This document shows, piece after piece, positions 22,360 through 31,236 of a DNA stretch of 33,201 nt. The translations under genes were made by a program, and so were the position numbers. The notes under the pieces were generated by a model that was not told the DNA's origin, ran no database searches, and saw only the letters and a list, made by a program, of their open reading frames with translations. Origin of the DNA: Sedimentisphaerales bacterium. GTDB lineage: Bacteria; Planctomycetota; Phycisphaerae; Sedimentisphaerales; UBA12454. Positions within the stretch are counted from its first letter, which is position 1, and every line of letters begins with the position of its first letter. The stretch covers positions 1 through 33,201 of the forward strand of contig JAFGGI010000023.1 of assembly GCA_016930635.1 (NCBI GenBank). The letters run 5' to 3'.

Positions 22360-25300
22360 TTACGTGATTTTACGATTATTAAAAAGATGAATAATGTCCA
22401 TAACAATCATATACAACGATGGCACAAGAAACAGGGTAATCAGAGTTGCAAAAGCTACACCGAATGCGAGACTTACCGCCATTGGTATGAGGAATTTCGC
22501 CTGGAGAGACCTTTCAACGATCATCGGCATAAGGCCAAAAAAGGTTGTCAGGGTAGTAAGCAGGATAGGTCTGAACCGCCTTGTTGCAGAGTCTCTAATT
22601 ACCTCGTTCAGTCCAATACCCTCCTTTATTTCCCGATTAATTAAATCAATAATAATCAGCGAATCATTCACCACAACACCGGCTAATGCAACAATACCAA
22701 ACATGGAAAAAATACTTAAATTATAACCTAAAAGCATATGTCCGAGTGTCGCTCCAACTATTCCAAAAGGTATCGCCGACATAACAATCAAAGGCTGAAA
22801 ATAACTTCTGAATTGTACCGCAAGCAGAGCATACATAGCAAGCAATGCCAGCGGAAAATGAGTTTTGAGTGTCCCCAAAGATTCACCTATCTCACGCTGT
22901 TCACCGGAAAACTTGAATTGCAAAGACGGATACTCGGCAACAAGCTTCGGCAAAACAGTAGATTGTAATTCAGCATTAACTTCTTCACTGCTTGTAACAG
23001 TCTCGTCTACATCAGCAGTTACAGTAACTATTCTTCTTCTGTCAATACGGTCTATCGTTGCATATCCTCTCGTATAACGAACATTGGCAACAGACTTAAA
23101 CGGTATCTGCGTGCCGTTCGGCAGTCTTATCCGCATATTTTCAACATCAGCGATACTTCTTCTCTGCTGCTGCGGATAACGAACCATAACACGAATATCA
23201 TCCCTGCCCCGCTGAATCCGCTGGGCTTCATGACCATAAAAACCCTGCCTGACCTGTCTGGCAAGATCGGACAAAGTAAGACCTAACATTCTGCCGCTGT
23301 CGGTAAGGTCAAGCTGGAGTTCCATCTTGCCCTGTTCAAAACTATCAGCAATATCTGTCACACCGGCATATTGCCGAACGATATCCTTTAAATCATCTGC
23401 TGCAGCAAGGAGCATACCAAAGTTTTCATGAGACAGTTCAACACTTATCTTGTCGCCTGCACTGAATATTTCCGAAACAAATTTAAGTGAAGAAACACCC
23501 GGAACCTCACCAACAATTTCGCGCCAGCGATCCTTTAAGTCTTTACTGGAAACATCATCGCGTTCTTCGCCTCCTAAAAGCTCTACATTAATCTCCGCAA
23601 GATGTGCCTGGCCTGAAGAACCGGTAACATCGGTTGAATCAGGACCGCCTCTGGAAAGGGTGGGCATTGCTCCGATTGTTGTGGATATATGTTTTATAAC
23701 AGATTTTCTGCCTTTTCTTTCAGCATCAAATTCTCTGCGAACCTGCTGTGCGGCATCTTCAAATTTCCTGACCACCTCCAGTGTCTGTGCATAAGGAGTC
23801 CCCATAGGCATAACAATTGCTGCAACCATATTATCAGCTTCTACCTCACCAAAAAGGACAACCTTCACGTAGCCGCCTTTGATTATACCTATATTAATTA
23901 TGAATATCGCTATGCCGATACTCAGTGTTATATATCGCTTATTTATTGCTTTTTCGACTGTTCTTTTGAAAGGCCCATGAATGAAATGCTGCAATTTGTC
24001 ACGTGTAAACTTGTGCAGGTTGTCAAGGAATCTTGAAAAGACATTCGGCTTATAAATCCTTGTAAAGGAAAGATGTGCAGGCAGTATTAACAGAGCTTCG
24101 ATAAGTGAAAACGACAGGATACTCATAACAATAATCGGCAATACCCTTAAGAACTTACCCATAATACCTGCTGTAAAAGCAAGCGGTACAAAGGCTATTA
24201 TAGTTGTAGAGACCGCCAGAAAGACCGGCATAGCCATCTCCTTTACACCTTTAACCGCTGCATCTGCTTCTGAAAGACCCCTTTGCTTATAGGAAAAAAT
24301 ATTTTCCCCCACCACTATCGCATCATCGACGACAATACCAAGCACAAGTATAAAGGCAAAAAGTGTCATCATATTAATAGTAAGATCCCAGGCAGGCATA
24401 AGCCAAAACGCCCCCAGAAAGCTTACAGGTATTCCCATTGTTGTCCAAAAGGCCAGGCGAAAATCCAGGAATAACAGCAAACACAAAAACACAAGCACAA
24501 GACCTATACTGCCATTCCTTAATAACAGACTGAGTCTGGACTTGAGAATGTCTGTTTCGTCTTCCCAAAGAGCGAATGAAATACCCTCAGGCAGAACCTT
24601 TTCTTTTCTTGCGATATACTCTTTTACTGTTCTTGCTACGTCGAGTGCATCCTGTCGGCCGATCCTGCTGACTTTTAATTGAACAGCTCTTTGTCCGTCA
24701 AACCGGCACGACAATTCCGTATCCTCAAAGTCATCACGAACGACAGCAATATCCCCAAGTTTTATTTTCGTGCCGTCATTTCTACTCAGGATAACAATAT
24801 CAGAAAATTGCGAACCGTGATATTTCTGCCCTTCGGTTCTTAAAAGGATTTCTCCGCCGCTGGTCTTGACAACTCCTGCAGGCACATCAACCGATGAGGC
24901 ACTGACAATTTTCGCAACTTCATCAAAGCTCAGCTCATACCGTCTCAGAGCTTCTTCCGAGACCTCAATGGAAATCTCATAAGGTCTGACGCCCCATATA
25001 GAAACCTGGCTGATAGTATCTGTAGCCGTCAAGTCATTTCGAACCTGCTCGGCAAGTTGTTTTAAGGTTTTTTCCGAAGCATCACCATAAATAACGATAG
25101 TTATAACCTGGTGAGTCGTTTCCACCTCTGCGATTACCGGCTTTTCTGTCTCTTCAGGAAAAGTTATTATACGGTCAATTGCTGCCTTTACATCATCGAG
25201 AACTTCCTTCGGGTCGGAATATTCCTCAACCTCAACTACAACCGATGCCATACCCTCGGCAGCAGTTGCACTTATCCTTTTTATCCCGTCAATACCCGCT

Positions 25301-25545
25301 ATAGCCTCTTCAACACGCAGACAAACGCCCTGTTCAACATCAGAAGGTGAAGCACCTCTATAAGGAACAGATATGGTAATTCTATCCAGGGATATTTCCG
25401 GAAATACTTCCATGTTTAGCCTTTTAATAGTAAGCAAGCCGCCTGCTATTATCAGAAACATCAGCAGATTGGCTGCAACGTGGTTCCTTGCAAACCAGGA
25501 AAGTATTCCCTTATCGTCATTATTGATCGGATTTACAGTATTCAT
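22360..25545 (-). CDS. RND family efflux pump, inner-membrane permease (HAE-1/AcrB-like)
   Basis: This proton-driven drug-type efflux permease has 1061 residues, the full AcrB-like length with twelve expected helices and two large periplasmic loops. Family markers include the N-terminal WFARNHVAANLLMFLIIAGG, the GASPSDVEQ motif, the TM4 acidic pair in GIVVDDAIVVGENIF (about 405), and the second-half GVVVNDSLIIIDLINREI (about 950). The TM4 Asp pair indicates a proton-driven drug-type pump, not a copper/silver CusA. The substrate cannot be read from sequence. Its ATG shares one base with the stop of the membrane fusion gene, so the two are tightly coupled. It is the last gene of the tetR operon. 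Confidence 0.95.
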   Translation of the reverse strand: MNTVNPINNDDKGILSWFARNHVAANLLMFLIIAGGLLTIKRLNMEVFPEISLDRITISVPYRGASPSDVEQGVCLRVEEAIAGIDGIKRISATAAEGMASVVVEVEEYSDPKEVLDDVKAAIDRIITFPEETEKPVIAEVETTHQVITIVIYGDASEKTLKQLAEQVRNDLTATDTISQVSIWGVRPYEISIEVSEEALRRYELSFDEVAKIVSASSVDVPAGVVKTSGGEILLRTEGQKYHGSQFSDIVILSRNDGTKIKLGDIAVVRDDFEDTELSCRFDGQRAVQLKVSRIGRQDALDVARTVKEYIARKEKVLPEGISFALWEDETDILKSRLSLLLRNGSIGLVLVFLCLLLFLDFRLAFWTTMGIPVSFLGAFWLMPAWDLTINMMTLFAFILVLGIVVDDAIVVGENIFSYKQRGLSEADAAVKGVKEMAMPVFLAVSTTIIAFVPLAFTAGIMGKFLRVLPIIVMSILSFSLIEALLILPAHLSFTRIYKPNVFSRFLDNLHKFTRDKLQHFIHGPFKRTVEKAINKRYITLSIGIAIFIINIGIIKGGYVKVVLFGEVEADNMVAAIVMPMGTPYAQTLEVVRKFEDAAQQVRREFDAERKGRKSVIKHISTTIGAMPTLSRGGPDSTDVTGSSGQAHLAEINVELLGGEERDDVSSKDLKDRWREIVGEVPGVSSLKFVSEIFSAGDKISVELSHENFGMLLAAADDLKDIVRQYAGVTDIADSFEQGKMELQLDLTDSGRMLGLTLSDLARQVRQGFYGHEAQRIQRGRDDIRVMVRYPQQQRRSIADVENMRIRLPNGTQIPFKSVANVRYTRGYATIDRIDRRRIVTVTADVDETVTSSEEVNAELQSTVLPKLVAEYPSLQFKFSGEQREIGESLGTLKTHFPLALLAMYALLAVQFRSYFQPLIVMSAIPFGIVGATLGHMLLGYNLSIFSMFGIVALAGVVVNDSLIIIDLINREIKEGIGLNEVIRDSATRRFRPILLTTLTTFFGLMPMIVERSLQAKFLIPMAVSLAFGVAFATLITLFLVPSLYMIVMDIIHLFNNRKIT

Positions 25546-26768
25546 TATTTATCCGAGGCAATTCTTACTTTCATTCCGTTTACTACTGCATCAACACTGC
25601 TTGTTACAACCTCCAGCCGGCTGTCTTTGCCCTGTTTTATATAGGCAAACTCATCATCGGCTCGAATGATATCGGCAAGTTTAATATGAAGGACGCTGTC
25701 ATTTACCACCCACAATTCATCTGCATTATGAACCCAGTCTCTGTTGACAGTAAATATGTTTTCGACCTTCCTGCCGGTTATATTTACCTCTACGAACATA
25801 CCGGGGATAAGGGTATCTGTCGTTGCTGCTGATTGGGCAGGATTTGCAACCTCAACGACTACATAAACCAGTCTCGATGTTTCATCGACTTTGCCGGTGG
25901 TTCTTTTAATAATACCATCAAATACTTTTTCTGTTCCCGCAAAAGCTGTTTTTACCTTTACAGAACTATCAGGTATATCAAACCATGCCAGTTCGCCATC
26001 TTCGAGCGGCACTTCAATTTCCACCGCATCTATGCCGTATGCGCTGCCGACAGAAACACCTGCTGTCAGGAACTGTCCGAGGTCAACATTTTTGGTAGTA
26101 ATACAAACATCAATCGGTAATGTAATACTGGTTCTTTTCAAATCGAGCTGAGCCTTTGCCAGAGCTGCTTTTGCAGAATCAAGCGAGGCCTGGGCCTGGC
26201 GGATTTGGGGCTCTCTCAATACAAGGGCCGAATCAGGTTCTGTGCCGGGATTAATCTGCTGCCATTCCCTTCTGGCAACGGTTGCTTCGGACTTTTCCAT
26301 ATCACGTTTTACTTCTGCCTCGGCAACCTTGGCCCGTGCCTGTTCAACTGCGAGTTCAAAATCCTGTGGCTCTATCTGGAATAACTGCTCACCAGCCTTT
26401 ATAAAACCACCTGCCCTGAACTGTGGATTCATTGAAACTATCTTGCCCGAAACCTGAGGCACTATCTGAACTTCCGACTTGGGCTTGACGGTACCGAATC
26501 CCTTGACAACCATTTCGATATTACCAGGCTCTATAACAGACGTCTGTACTAATGGAGGCAGCTCCTGGATATCCAGCTTTTCAGGTTTTGAACGAAGAAA
26601 CACTACTATGATTGTAAGTATAATACTGGCCAAAATGATACGAACCGACATAGCAAATTGCTTATGTGTTTTCCAGAACTCGACCGCCAGTGCAAACCAT
26701 TTTTTCAGTTTGCCTTTTAACCATTGCAATTTTTCCATTGTGATTCTTTTTATTTTATCTTTATTCAT
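25545..26768 (-). CDS. RND efflux membrane fusion protein (HlyD/AcrA family)
   Basis: This periplasmic adaptor joins the pump to the outer-membrane channel. From ATG 26768 (AGGAAAG upstream) it has 407 residues. A membrane anchor lies at about 43-61 and carries no lipobox, unlike AcrA. A lipoyl half-motif follows (VSGKIVSMNPQFRAGGFIKA), then a coiled-coil hairpin rich in Ala, Glu and Lys (VEQARAKVAEAEVKRDMEK to LDSAKAALAKAQLDLKR), the second lipoyl half, and a beta-barrel/membrane-proximal region. An upstream in-frame start at 26843 would overlap the preceding gene by about 50 bases and has weaker support. The order of genes and near-zero spacing show a dedicated tripartite system. Confidence 0.92.
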   Translation of the reverse strand: MNKDKIKRITMEKLQWLKGKLKKWFALAVEFWKTHKQFAMSVRIILASIILTIIVVFLRSKPEKLDIQELPPLVQTSVIEPGNIEMVVKGFGTVKPKSEVQIVPQVSGKIVSMNPQFRAGGFIKAGEQLFQIEPQDFELAVEQARAKVAEAEVKRDMEKSEATVARREWQQINPGTEPDSALVLREPQIRQAQASLDSAKAALAKAQLDLKRTSITLPIDVCITTKNVDLGQFLTAGVSVGSAYGIDAVEIEVPLEDGELAWFDIPDSSVKVKTAFAGTEKVFDGIIKRTTGKVDETSRLVYVVVEVANPAQSAATTDTLIPGMFVEVNITGRKVENIFTVNRDWVHNADELWVVNDSVLHIKLADIIRADDEFAYIKQGKDSRLEVVTSSVDAVVNGMKVRIASDK

Positions 26769-26793
26769 ATTGAACTTTCCTGTTGTCTGAATT

Positions 26794-28218
26794 TCAGCTT
26801 GTCCAGTCTCCGCCCAAAGCAAGGAAAAGATTAACCCTTGCATTCCAGATACGCCCCTTTAGTATCGCAAGCGACTCTGCCGCTGTATTTCTTCGTCTTT
26901 CAGATTCGAGCACAGTAAGAATACTTTCCACGCCCCTGTTATACCTTTCTCTTGCAAGCTCTTCAGCCGCTTGTGCCTGGTCAAATCTGATTTTTGCAAA
27001 CTTTAATTTTTTACGAAGCAGATCTTCAGTCACAGTCTGGTCGGTAACTTCACGCATTGCACCGAATACCGTCTTGGCATAGCCGGCAGCCAATTCAGTA
27101 AATTTCGCCTGGTCCCATTCGACTTGAGCTTTTAACTGGCCACCCATAAATAATGGCTGAGAAAGGCTGATCAAGGTCGAGTAAATCCAGGCCTGGTCAA
27201 TAAATATCAGGCTGGAAGTATTAGAGCTCCAGCCCATCGAACCGGTAAATGTCAAATCCGGATATAAATTAGCTATGCTTTTACCAATTTTTTCATTTTG
27301 AGCCTGCAGTTTAAGCTCTGCCTCAACAATATCAGGTCTGCGCTGAAGTAGAGTAGCAGGTAGGCCGACAGGTATATCCTGCGGCAAAGGTAAGTCACTG
27401 ACAATATGGGCAAAATCCTTTGACCTGCCGATACTAACAGCACAAAGTTCATCCAGAGCATTTTCGGCAAGTTTAAGAGACAATTCTATTTCAGGCTCGG
27501 CCGCCTGGGCAGCTGCGAAATTTTCCCTGGCCAATCTTACATCTACCGGACTGACAAGACCAAGTTTGTATCTTCTTTCAACAATATCGAGCGTCTTGGC
27601 AAGACTTTCGGTATTGGCTTTTGCTATAGCAAGTCTGTTCTGCAATGTCGAAATATTGACCCTCGCATTTACAACCGAAGCAATTAACGAATTTATAACA
27701 GTGTTTTGATAAGCCTGAGAAGCAAGCAGCTCTTTTAACTCGGCTTCTCTTGCATGTTTGAGCTTACCGAACAGGTCCATCACATAACTGACGTCAAGCG
27801 TATTGGTATATGTCCTTGTCTTGGCAACGACTGCTGTACTTTCCAGAGCTGAGCCGGGCGGGCCTGTGCTTTGTCTGAGTAATTTACTGTCAGAACCTAT
27901 GGTAAACGATGGCAAAAGCTTTCCGCCTGCGATCTTAAACTCCGCTTCTGCCTGGAGCACCTTTGCCGCGGTTATTTTTAAATCGTAATTGTTCTCAAGA
28001 GCTGTTTTAACAAGCTCATTTGTCGTCTGGTCTTCAAATTTTTCCCACCATTTGCCCGGGCTGTTCGTATCCTGCGTATATTCATCATTTTCAAACGACC
28101 AGCCGGCCGTTTGGGCAAGAGTTGTCGGCCTTTCGTACTTAGGCCCAACCGCACATCCCGCCAAAAGGCAGCAAACTGCTAAAAACAAGCCAAAATGTAA
28201 TCTATTTTTTAATGACAT
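26794..28218 (-). CDS. RND efflux outer-membrane lipoprotein (NodT/OprM family)
   Basis: This is the outer-membrane channel of the tripartite pump. The signal peptide ends in lipobox LLAGC with C22 as the lipidated residue, followed by AVGPKYERP, the standard start of the NodT/OprM family. Two repeats of the outer-membrane efflux domain follow, with long helices in the first half (AREAELKELLASQAYQNTV) and LLQRRPDIVEAELKLQAQNE in the second. The 474 residues are full length. ATG 28218 follows the tetR stop with no gap. The ribosome site would lie in the last tetR codons and is weak, so translation is probably coupled. Confidence 0.94.
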   Translation of the reverse strand: MSLKNRLHFGLFLAVCCLLAGCAVGPKYERPTTLAQTAGWSFENDEYTQDTNSPGKWWEKFEDQTTNELVKTALENNYDLKITAAKVLQAEAEFKIAGGKLLPSFTIGSDSKLLRQSTGPPGSALESTAVVAKTRTYTNTLDVSYVMDLFGKLKHAREAELKELLASQAYQNTVINSLIASVVNARVNISTLQNRLAIAKANTESLAKTLDIVERRYKLGLVSPVDVRLARENFAAAQAAEPEIELSLKLAENALDELCAVSIGRSKDFAHIVSDLPLPQDIPVGLPATLLQRRPDIVEAELKLQAQNEKIGKSIANLYPDLTFTGSMGWSSNTSSLIFIDQAWIYSTLISLSQPLFMGGQLKAQVEWDQAKFTELAAGYAKTVFGAMREVTDQTVTEDLLRKKLKFAKIRFDQAQAAEELARERYNRGVESILTVLESERRRNTAAESLAILKGRIWNARVNLFLALGGDWTS

Positions 28219-28863
28219 TTAACTACTCATACCTTTAATAGCCGCTGAGGAAAATTCCACTATATGGTCAATACGCTGCTGTATACTGAATGATACAAAT
28301 TTCTCGGCTTGGGCACCGGAAAACATTTCCCCAGTCTGAATAATATGCAATAATTGACCTACAACAGATGCAAGACACAAAACTATTTTGTCGTCAGATA
28401 AATTTGGGCACAATTTTCTCATTGCAGGGAACATAAGCTGCATCACAGGCTTAATCATCTCATCAATAAATTCCTGCACAGGAAATTTAGGAGTTATCAT
28501 TTCCCATCTGATCATCTTCTTGAATTGCCTGCCGCTTTCATCTTCCATCAAAGGCTCTATGAAAGACTCAGCAAAAACTCTCAGCAAATCTTCGATTGTT
28601 AAAGCCTGACCTTTATCAGCTATAACGCTTCTTATCATTTCAGTACGTAAGTCTTTGAGATATTTTAATTTTCTGCGTATAACCTCAAGGTACAGCTCGT
28701 ATTTGCCGCCAAAATAATAATTAACAGAAGCCAGGTTACAGTCTGCTCTTTTCGTTAGCTGTCTTGTGCTTGTCCCATCAAGGCCAAATTCGGAAAAAAG
28801 CTCCTCGCCGGCATTAAGCAGCCTTTGCTTTACGGCATCTTTAATCTCGATATTATCTGCCAT
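28219..28863 (-). CDS. TetR/AcrR family repressor of the efflux operon
   Basis: The N-terminal helix-turn-helix (about residues 10-55) has typical TetR features: LLNAGEELFSEFG, TSTRQLTKRADCNLASVNYY and FGGKYELY. The C-terminal half, including FIEPLMEDESGRQFKKMIRWE, resembles the CecR/YbiH-type ligand domain. It is the first gene of the RND operon, and its promoter is covered by a 42-bp palindrome, so autoregulation together with control of the pump is strongly suggested. ATG 28863 is preferred because GGTGAT lies just upstream; an ATG four codons earlier (28875) has no ribosome site. The inducer cannot be predicted. Confidence 0.93.
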   Translation of the reverse strand: MADNIEIKDAVKQRLLNAGEELFSEFGLDGTSTRQLTKRADCNLASVNYYFGGKYELYLEVIRRKLKYLKDLRTEMIRSVIADKGQALTIEDLLRVFAESFIEPLMEDESGRQFKKMIRWEMITPKFPVQEFIDEMIKPVMQLMFPAMRKLCPNLSDDKIVLCLASVVGQLLHIIQTGEMFSGAQAEKFVSFSIQQRIDHIVEFSSAAIKGMSS

Positions 28864-28878
28864 TTTTATCACCATTTA

Positions 28879-28920
28879 TTAAACAACTGTTTCATACTAA
28901 AGTATAAAACGCTCGTTTAA
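28879..28920. promoter_or_regulatory. 42-bp near-palindromic operator for the TetR regulator
   Basis: The outer arms are TTAAAC (28879-28884) and GTTTAA (28915-28920). The inner arms are ATACT (28894-28898) and AGTAT (28901-28905), with GTTT/AAAC between them, all on one symmetry axis at 28899/28900. Sixteen of 21 base pairs match. It covers the -10 and spacer of the tetR promoter, the classic position for TetR autorepression. Confidence 0.75.
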
Positions 28921-28929
28921 GAATGTCAA
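28901..28929 (-). promoter_or_regulatory. Near-consensus sigma70 promoter of the tetR-RND operon
   Basis: On the minus strand, TTGACA (28924-28929), a 17-base spacer and TATACT (28901-28906). Consensus -35 and optimal spacing predict strong activity unless repressed. The palindromic operator overlaps it. Confidence 0.8.
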
Positions 28930-28950
28930 GGCTAAATTTTGGAAAAATCG

Positions 28951-28980
28951 TTTACTTTTCCTGAAAAATGTTCATATTAA
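28951..28980 (+). promoter_or_regulatory. Candidate promoter of the divergent histidine-rich membrane protein
   Basis: TTTACT (28951-28956), an 18-base spacer and TATTAA (28975-28980). The match is modest. Its -10 overlaps the partial operator copy at 28971-28983. Confidence 0.3.
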
Positions 28981-28983
28981 AGT
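28971..28983 (+). promoter_or_regulatory. Partial second copy of the TetR operator
   Basis: TTCATATTAAAGT matches TTCATACTAAAGT (28891-28903) in the main operator at 12 of 13 positions. The right arm is disrupted by one extra base (CATA in place of ATA). It suggests the regulator may also bind in front of the divergent gene. Confidence 0.4.
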
Positions 28984-29041
28984 CATATTTATACAAAACC
29001 CGATAATCTAAAAGAAGTTAGGATTTGTTGGTATTTATAAG

Positions 29042-29767
29042 ATGATGTTAGCAAACAAGTTAAGACTGACAGGACACGAGCTCAAAGAGCACATACCTTT
29101 TACTGCTCTGGGGGCGGTAACAGGCGTTATTTTCATGCTTATTTTCAAAAACTTAAGCCATGCATCCAGCCATACCCTTTTTGCGATATTCCACCCCGCT
29201 CACGTTCTGTTAAGTGCGATGGTCACTGCCGCCATGTTCAAGATGCACAGGAAACAGACCAATATATGGATAGTGATTATTGTCGGATACATTGGATCGA
29301 TCGGCATAGCCACTTTAAGCGATTCGATCATGCCATATATAGGCGAAAAGGCTCTCGGTCTGCACATCCCTTCACACAGTGAACTCCATCATCACGAATC
29401 AGAAGTCGAAGCAGCAGATGAACATCTTCACGAGCATATGGATAATGAGCATCATCACGAAGAACACGCACCGAAAGTTCACCTTGGATTTATAGAAGAA
29501 TGGTATCTTGTTAATCCCGCCGCTCTTTTGGGAATTTTGATCGCATGGTTTCTGCCAAAGACTAAAATGCCGCACGCAGCCCATGTACTTATCAGTACCT
29601 GGGCATCATCCTCTCATGTTCTTATGACCACCCAGAATGAAATTACTTTCCAAATAGCGATGTCTATGCTTTTGGTATTGTTCCTGGCAACCTGGCTGCC
29701 CTGCTGTATAAGCGATATAGTCTTTCCACTAATGCTTACAGACAAACCAATAGAACATACCCATTGA
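29042..29767 (+). CDS. Polytopic membrane protein with histidine-rich loop, unknown function
   Basis: I do not recognise a characterised family. The 241-residue protein has about six hydrophobic segments (near 20-37, 45-65, 74-92, 155-170, 178-195 and 203-225). Between the third and fourth lies a hydrophilic loop (about 108-147) with 13 histidines and many acids, including HHHESE and EHHHEEH. More histidines sit near or in the helices: HPAH at 51, and H178, H181 and H192. Such loops usually bind divalent metals, so a metal-related permease or sensor is a reasonable guess, no more. Two ATG codons occur in tandem (29042, 29045) without a strong ribosome site. It is divergent from the tetR operon and shares its control region. 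Confidence 0.65.
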   Translation: MMLANKLRLTGHELKEHIPFTALGAVTGVIFMLIFKNLSHASSHTLFAIFHPAHVLLSAMVTAAMFKMHRKQTNIWIVIIVGYIGSIGIATLSDSIMPYIGEKALGLHIPSHSELHHHESEVEAADEHLHEHMDNEHHHEEHAPKVHLGFIEEWYLVNPAALLGILIAWFLPKTKMPHAAHVLISTWASSSHVLMTTQNEITFQIAMSMLLVLFLATWLPCCISDIVFPLMLTDKPIEHTH

Positions 29768-29774
29768 TATGCAA

Positions 29775-30926
29775 TTACTTTAGAGCACCAAGCTTTGCTT
29801 TGACATCATCCAGTGTCTTTGTATAAGCACCCCCAAAAACCAACTCACAGCTTTTACCACTATCGGTAATCTCTATCGAATAGCCGACCAGACCTTCTTT
29901 GACTTCCTTTGAGACCTGGCTGCTGTCTAAATCCCTGACCATCGGAGCCTTTAAAAAACAAGGCTTAACCAAAGAGACACGATTGGCGATAAATATCAGA
30001 CAACACAAATCTTTTTTCTTTATCTTGCCGAGTTTGCGCATAGGGAAACACTTAACCAACAGCTCTATGCCGGGTATATGTTTAGACATCTTATCCTTTG
30101 CCTTTGAATCCGGTATACATTCCTTACTGGATATACTCCTTTTAAGACCCAACAGCATCGGGTCAAGCAGCATTGCCCTTAGATATCGTATTCTCCGCTT
30201 TACCCATTTGAATATCACAAGGCAGATAAGGAATATTATTATATTGATAACAAGTGCCAGCCAGGGATCAAAAGCATATATCAATGCAAGAAAAGCTGCG
30301 ATTGATTTATTGGCAATTTCGAAAATCGCATCCAAAGTCGGGATTGGTGATATAAGCGTCAGCAGCTCGAAGAAAAACCTGACGGTACTGATAACAAAAA
30401 TATTTACCGCTGCAGCACAGGCAAGTAAGCCCTGATGTGTAAACGTAAAGATCCCCGCAGTATAAACTACCTGCTGGGCGTCCGGCTGGTCTACAAGCAT
30501 AAGTATCACGCCATATGAAATTATACCGGCATACGTTTCCAGCCGTTCTGTAGATTCAGCAACTACTTTAGATACCGTCAGTAATCTCGGCACAGATGTA
30601 ATAATAGTCAGCCCCAGAAACGCTGCAAATACAAATGCGTTGTTGAGAGTATCATTGCCCATAAGGAAACTATTTTCAGGAAGTATGCCGTTATTACACA
30701 GGATTGAAGTTCCGCTCAGGCAGGTAAGACCGAAGAAAGGTGACAGTGCAACAGGCGCTAAAGGTCCAAGAGCCTCTGAAATGTTGAGCTTTTCAACTAA
30801 TATATTTGCTTTTAGCTGGTCCTGCTGCAGATTGAATTTATTTGCACTTGCCAGGCAGCAATCAACACAAAGCCAGAGGCAAATAAGCAGTAAAACCAAA
30901 AAATTTATATAGACAACTTTTCTCAT
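29775..30926 (-). CDS. Exported multi-pass membrane protein of unknown function
   Basis: I do not recognise the family. From ATG 30926 the 383-residue product begins with a typical signal sequence (MRKVVYINFLVLLLICLWLC, then CLASA), followed by a short polar segment. Four to six membrane helices lie between about 60 and 235, including NAFVFAAFLGLTIITSVP and LALVINIIIFLICLVIFKW. A basic soluble tail of roughly 130 residues ends in a small beta-type domain. An in-frame TTG at 30953 is possible but would put nine residues before the signal. It ends seven bases from the convergent 3' end of the histidine-rich membrane protein and follows a probable terminator after the Pmp3-family gene. Confidence 0.6.
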   Translation of the reverse strand: MRKVVYINFLVLLLICLWLCVDCCLASANKFNLQQDQLKANILVEKLNISEALGPLAPVALSPFFGLTCLSGTSILCNNGILPENSFLMGNDTLNNAFVFAAFLGLTIITSVPRLLTVSKVVAESTERLETYAGIISYGVILMLVDQPDAQQVVYTAGIFTFTHQGLLACAAAVNIFVISTVRFFFELLTLISPIPTLDAIFEIANKSIAAFLALIYAFDPWLALVINIIIFLICLVIFKWVKRRIRYLRAMLLDPMLLGLKRSISSKECIPDSKAKDKMSKHIPGIELLVKCFPMRKLGKIKKKDLCCLIFIANRVSLVKPCFLKAPMVRDLDSSQVSKEVKEGLVGYSIEITDSGKSCELVFGGAYTKTLDDVKAKLGALK

Positions 30927-30951
30927 ATCATCAGCAAAGGCCGAGAATAAC

Positions 30952-30981
30952 AAAAAATACCCAGATTTTCGCGTAAAATCT
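30952..30981 (-). terminator. Candidate rho-independent terminator after the Pmp3-family gene
   Basis: On the minus strand, AGATTTT and AAAATCT form a 7-bp stem with loop ACGCG (30963-30981), followed after a few bases by TTTTTT. The stem is A+T-rich, so strength is uncertain. It starts at the stop codon of the upstream gene. Confidence 0.45.
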
Positions 30982-31148
30982 TATGCGGTTTTTCCAGATA
31001 ATACAAGCCAGAGAGCATGGATCACGCCAGGAACGCCACCAAGGATTGTCAGAATAATATTGATCCAGAAATGTGTGCTTACTCCAACCTGCAGAAAGGC
31101 CGCTACCGGCGGCAGGAAAATTGCCAAAATGATTTTAACTATGGCCAT
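30981..31148 (-). CDS. Pmp3/YqaE family small membrane protein
   Basis: This is a 55-residue proteolipid-like protein of the UPF0057/Pmp3 family, with two membrane helices and the signature FLPPVAAFLQVG followed by FWINIILTILGGVPGVIHALW. Family members affect membrane potential and salt or cold tolerance in plants and yeast; the bacterial role is unclear. ATG 31148 is preferred over the upstream in-frame codon at 31175 because GGAAGGAA lies about seven bases before it and family members begin at this Met (MAIVKIILA). It has its own near-consensus promoter and a probable terminator, so it is likely a single-gene transcript. Confidence 0.9.
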   Translation of the reverse strand: MAIVKIILAIFLPPVAAFLQVGVSTHFWINIILTILGGVPGVIHALWLVLSGKTA

Positions 31149-31190
31149 AACAGATTCCTTCCTATAGCTGGACATTATTAGCTGGGAAGG

Positions 31191-31219
31191 ATTTTACTAA
31201 ATAACAATTCTGATGTCAA
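31191..31219 (-). promoter_or_regulatory. Near-consensus sigma70 promoter of the Pmp3-family gene
   Basis: On the minus strand, TTGACA (31214-31219), a 17-base spacer and TAAAAT (31191-31196), about 45 bases before the start codon. Confidence 0.7.
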
Positions 31220-31236
31220 TATGTCTTTTTTTACGG

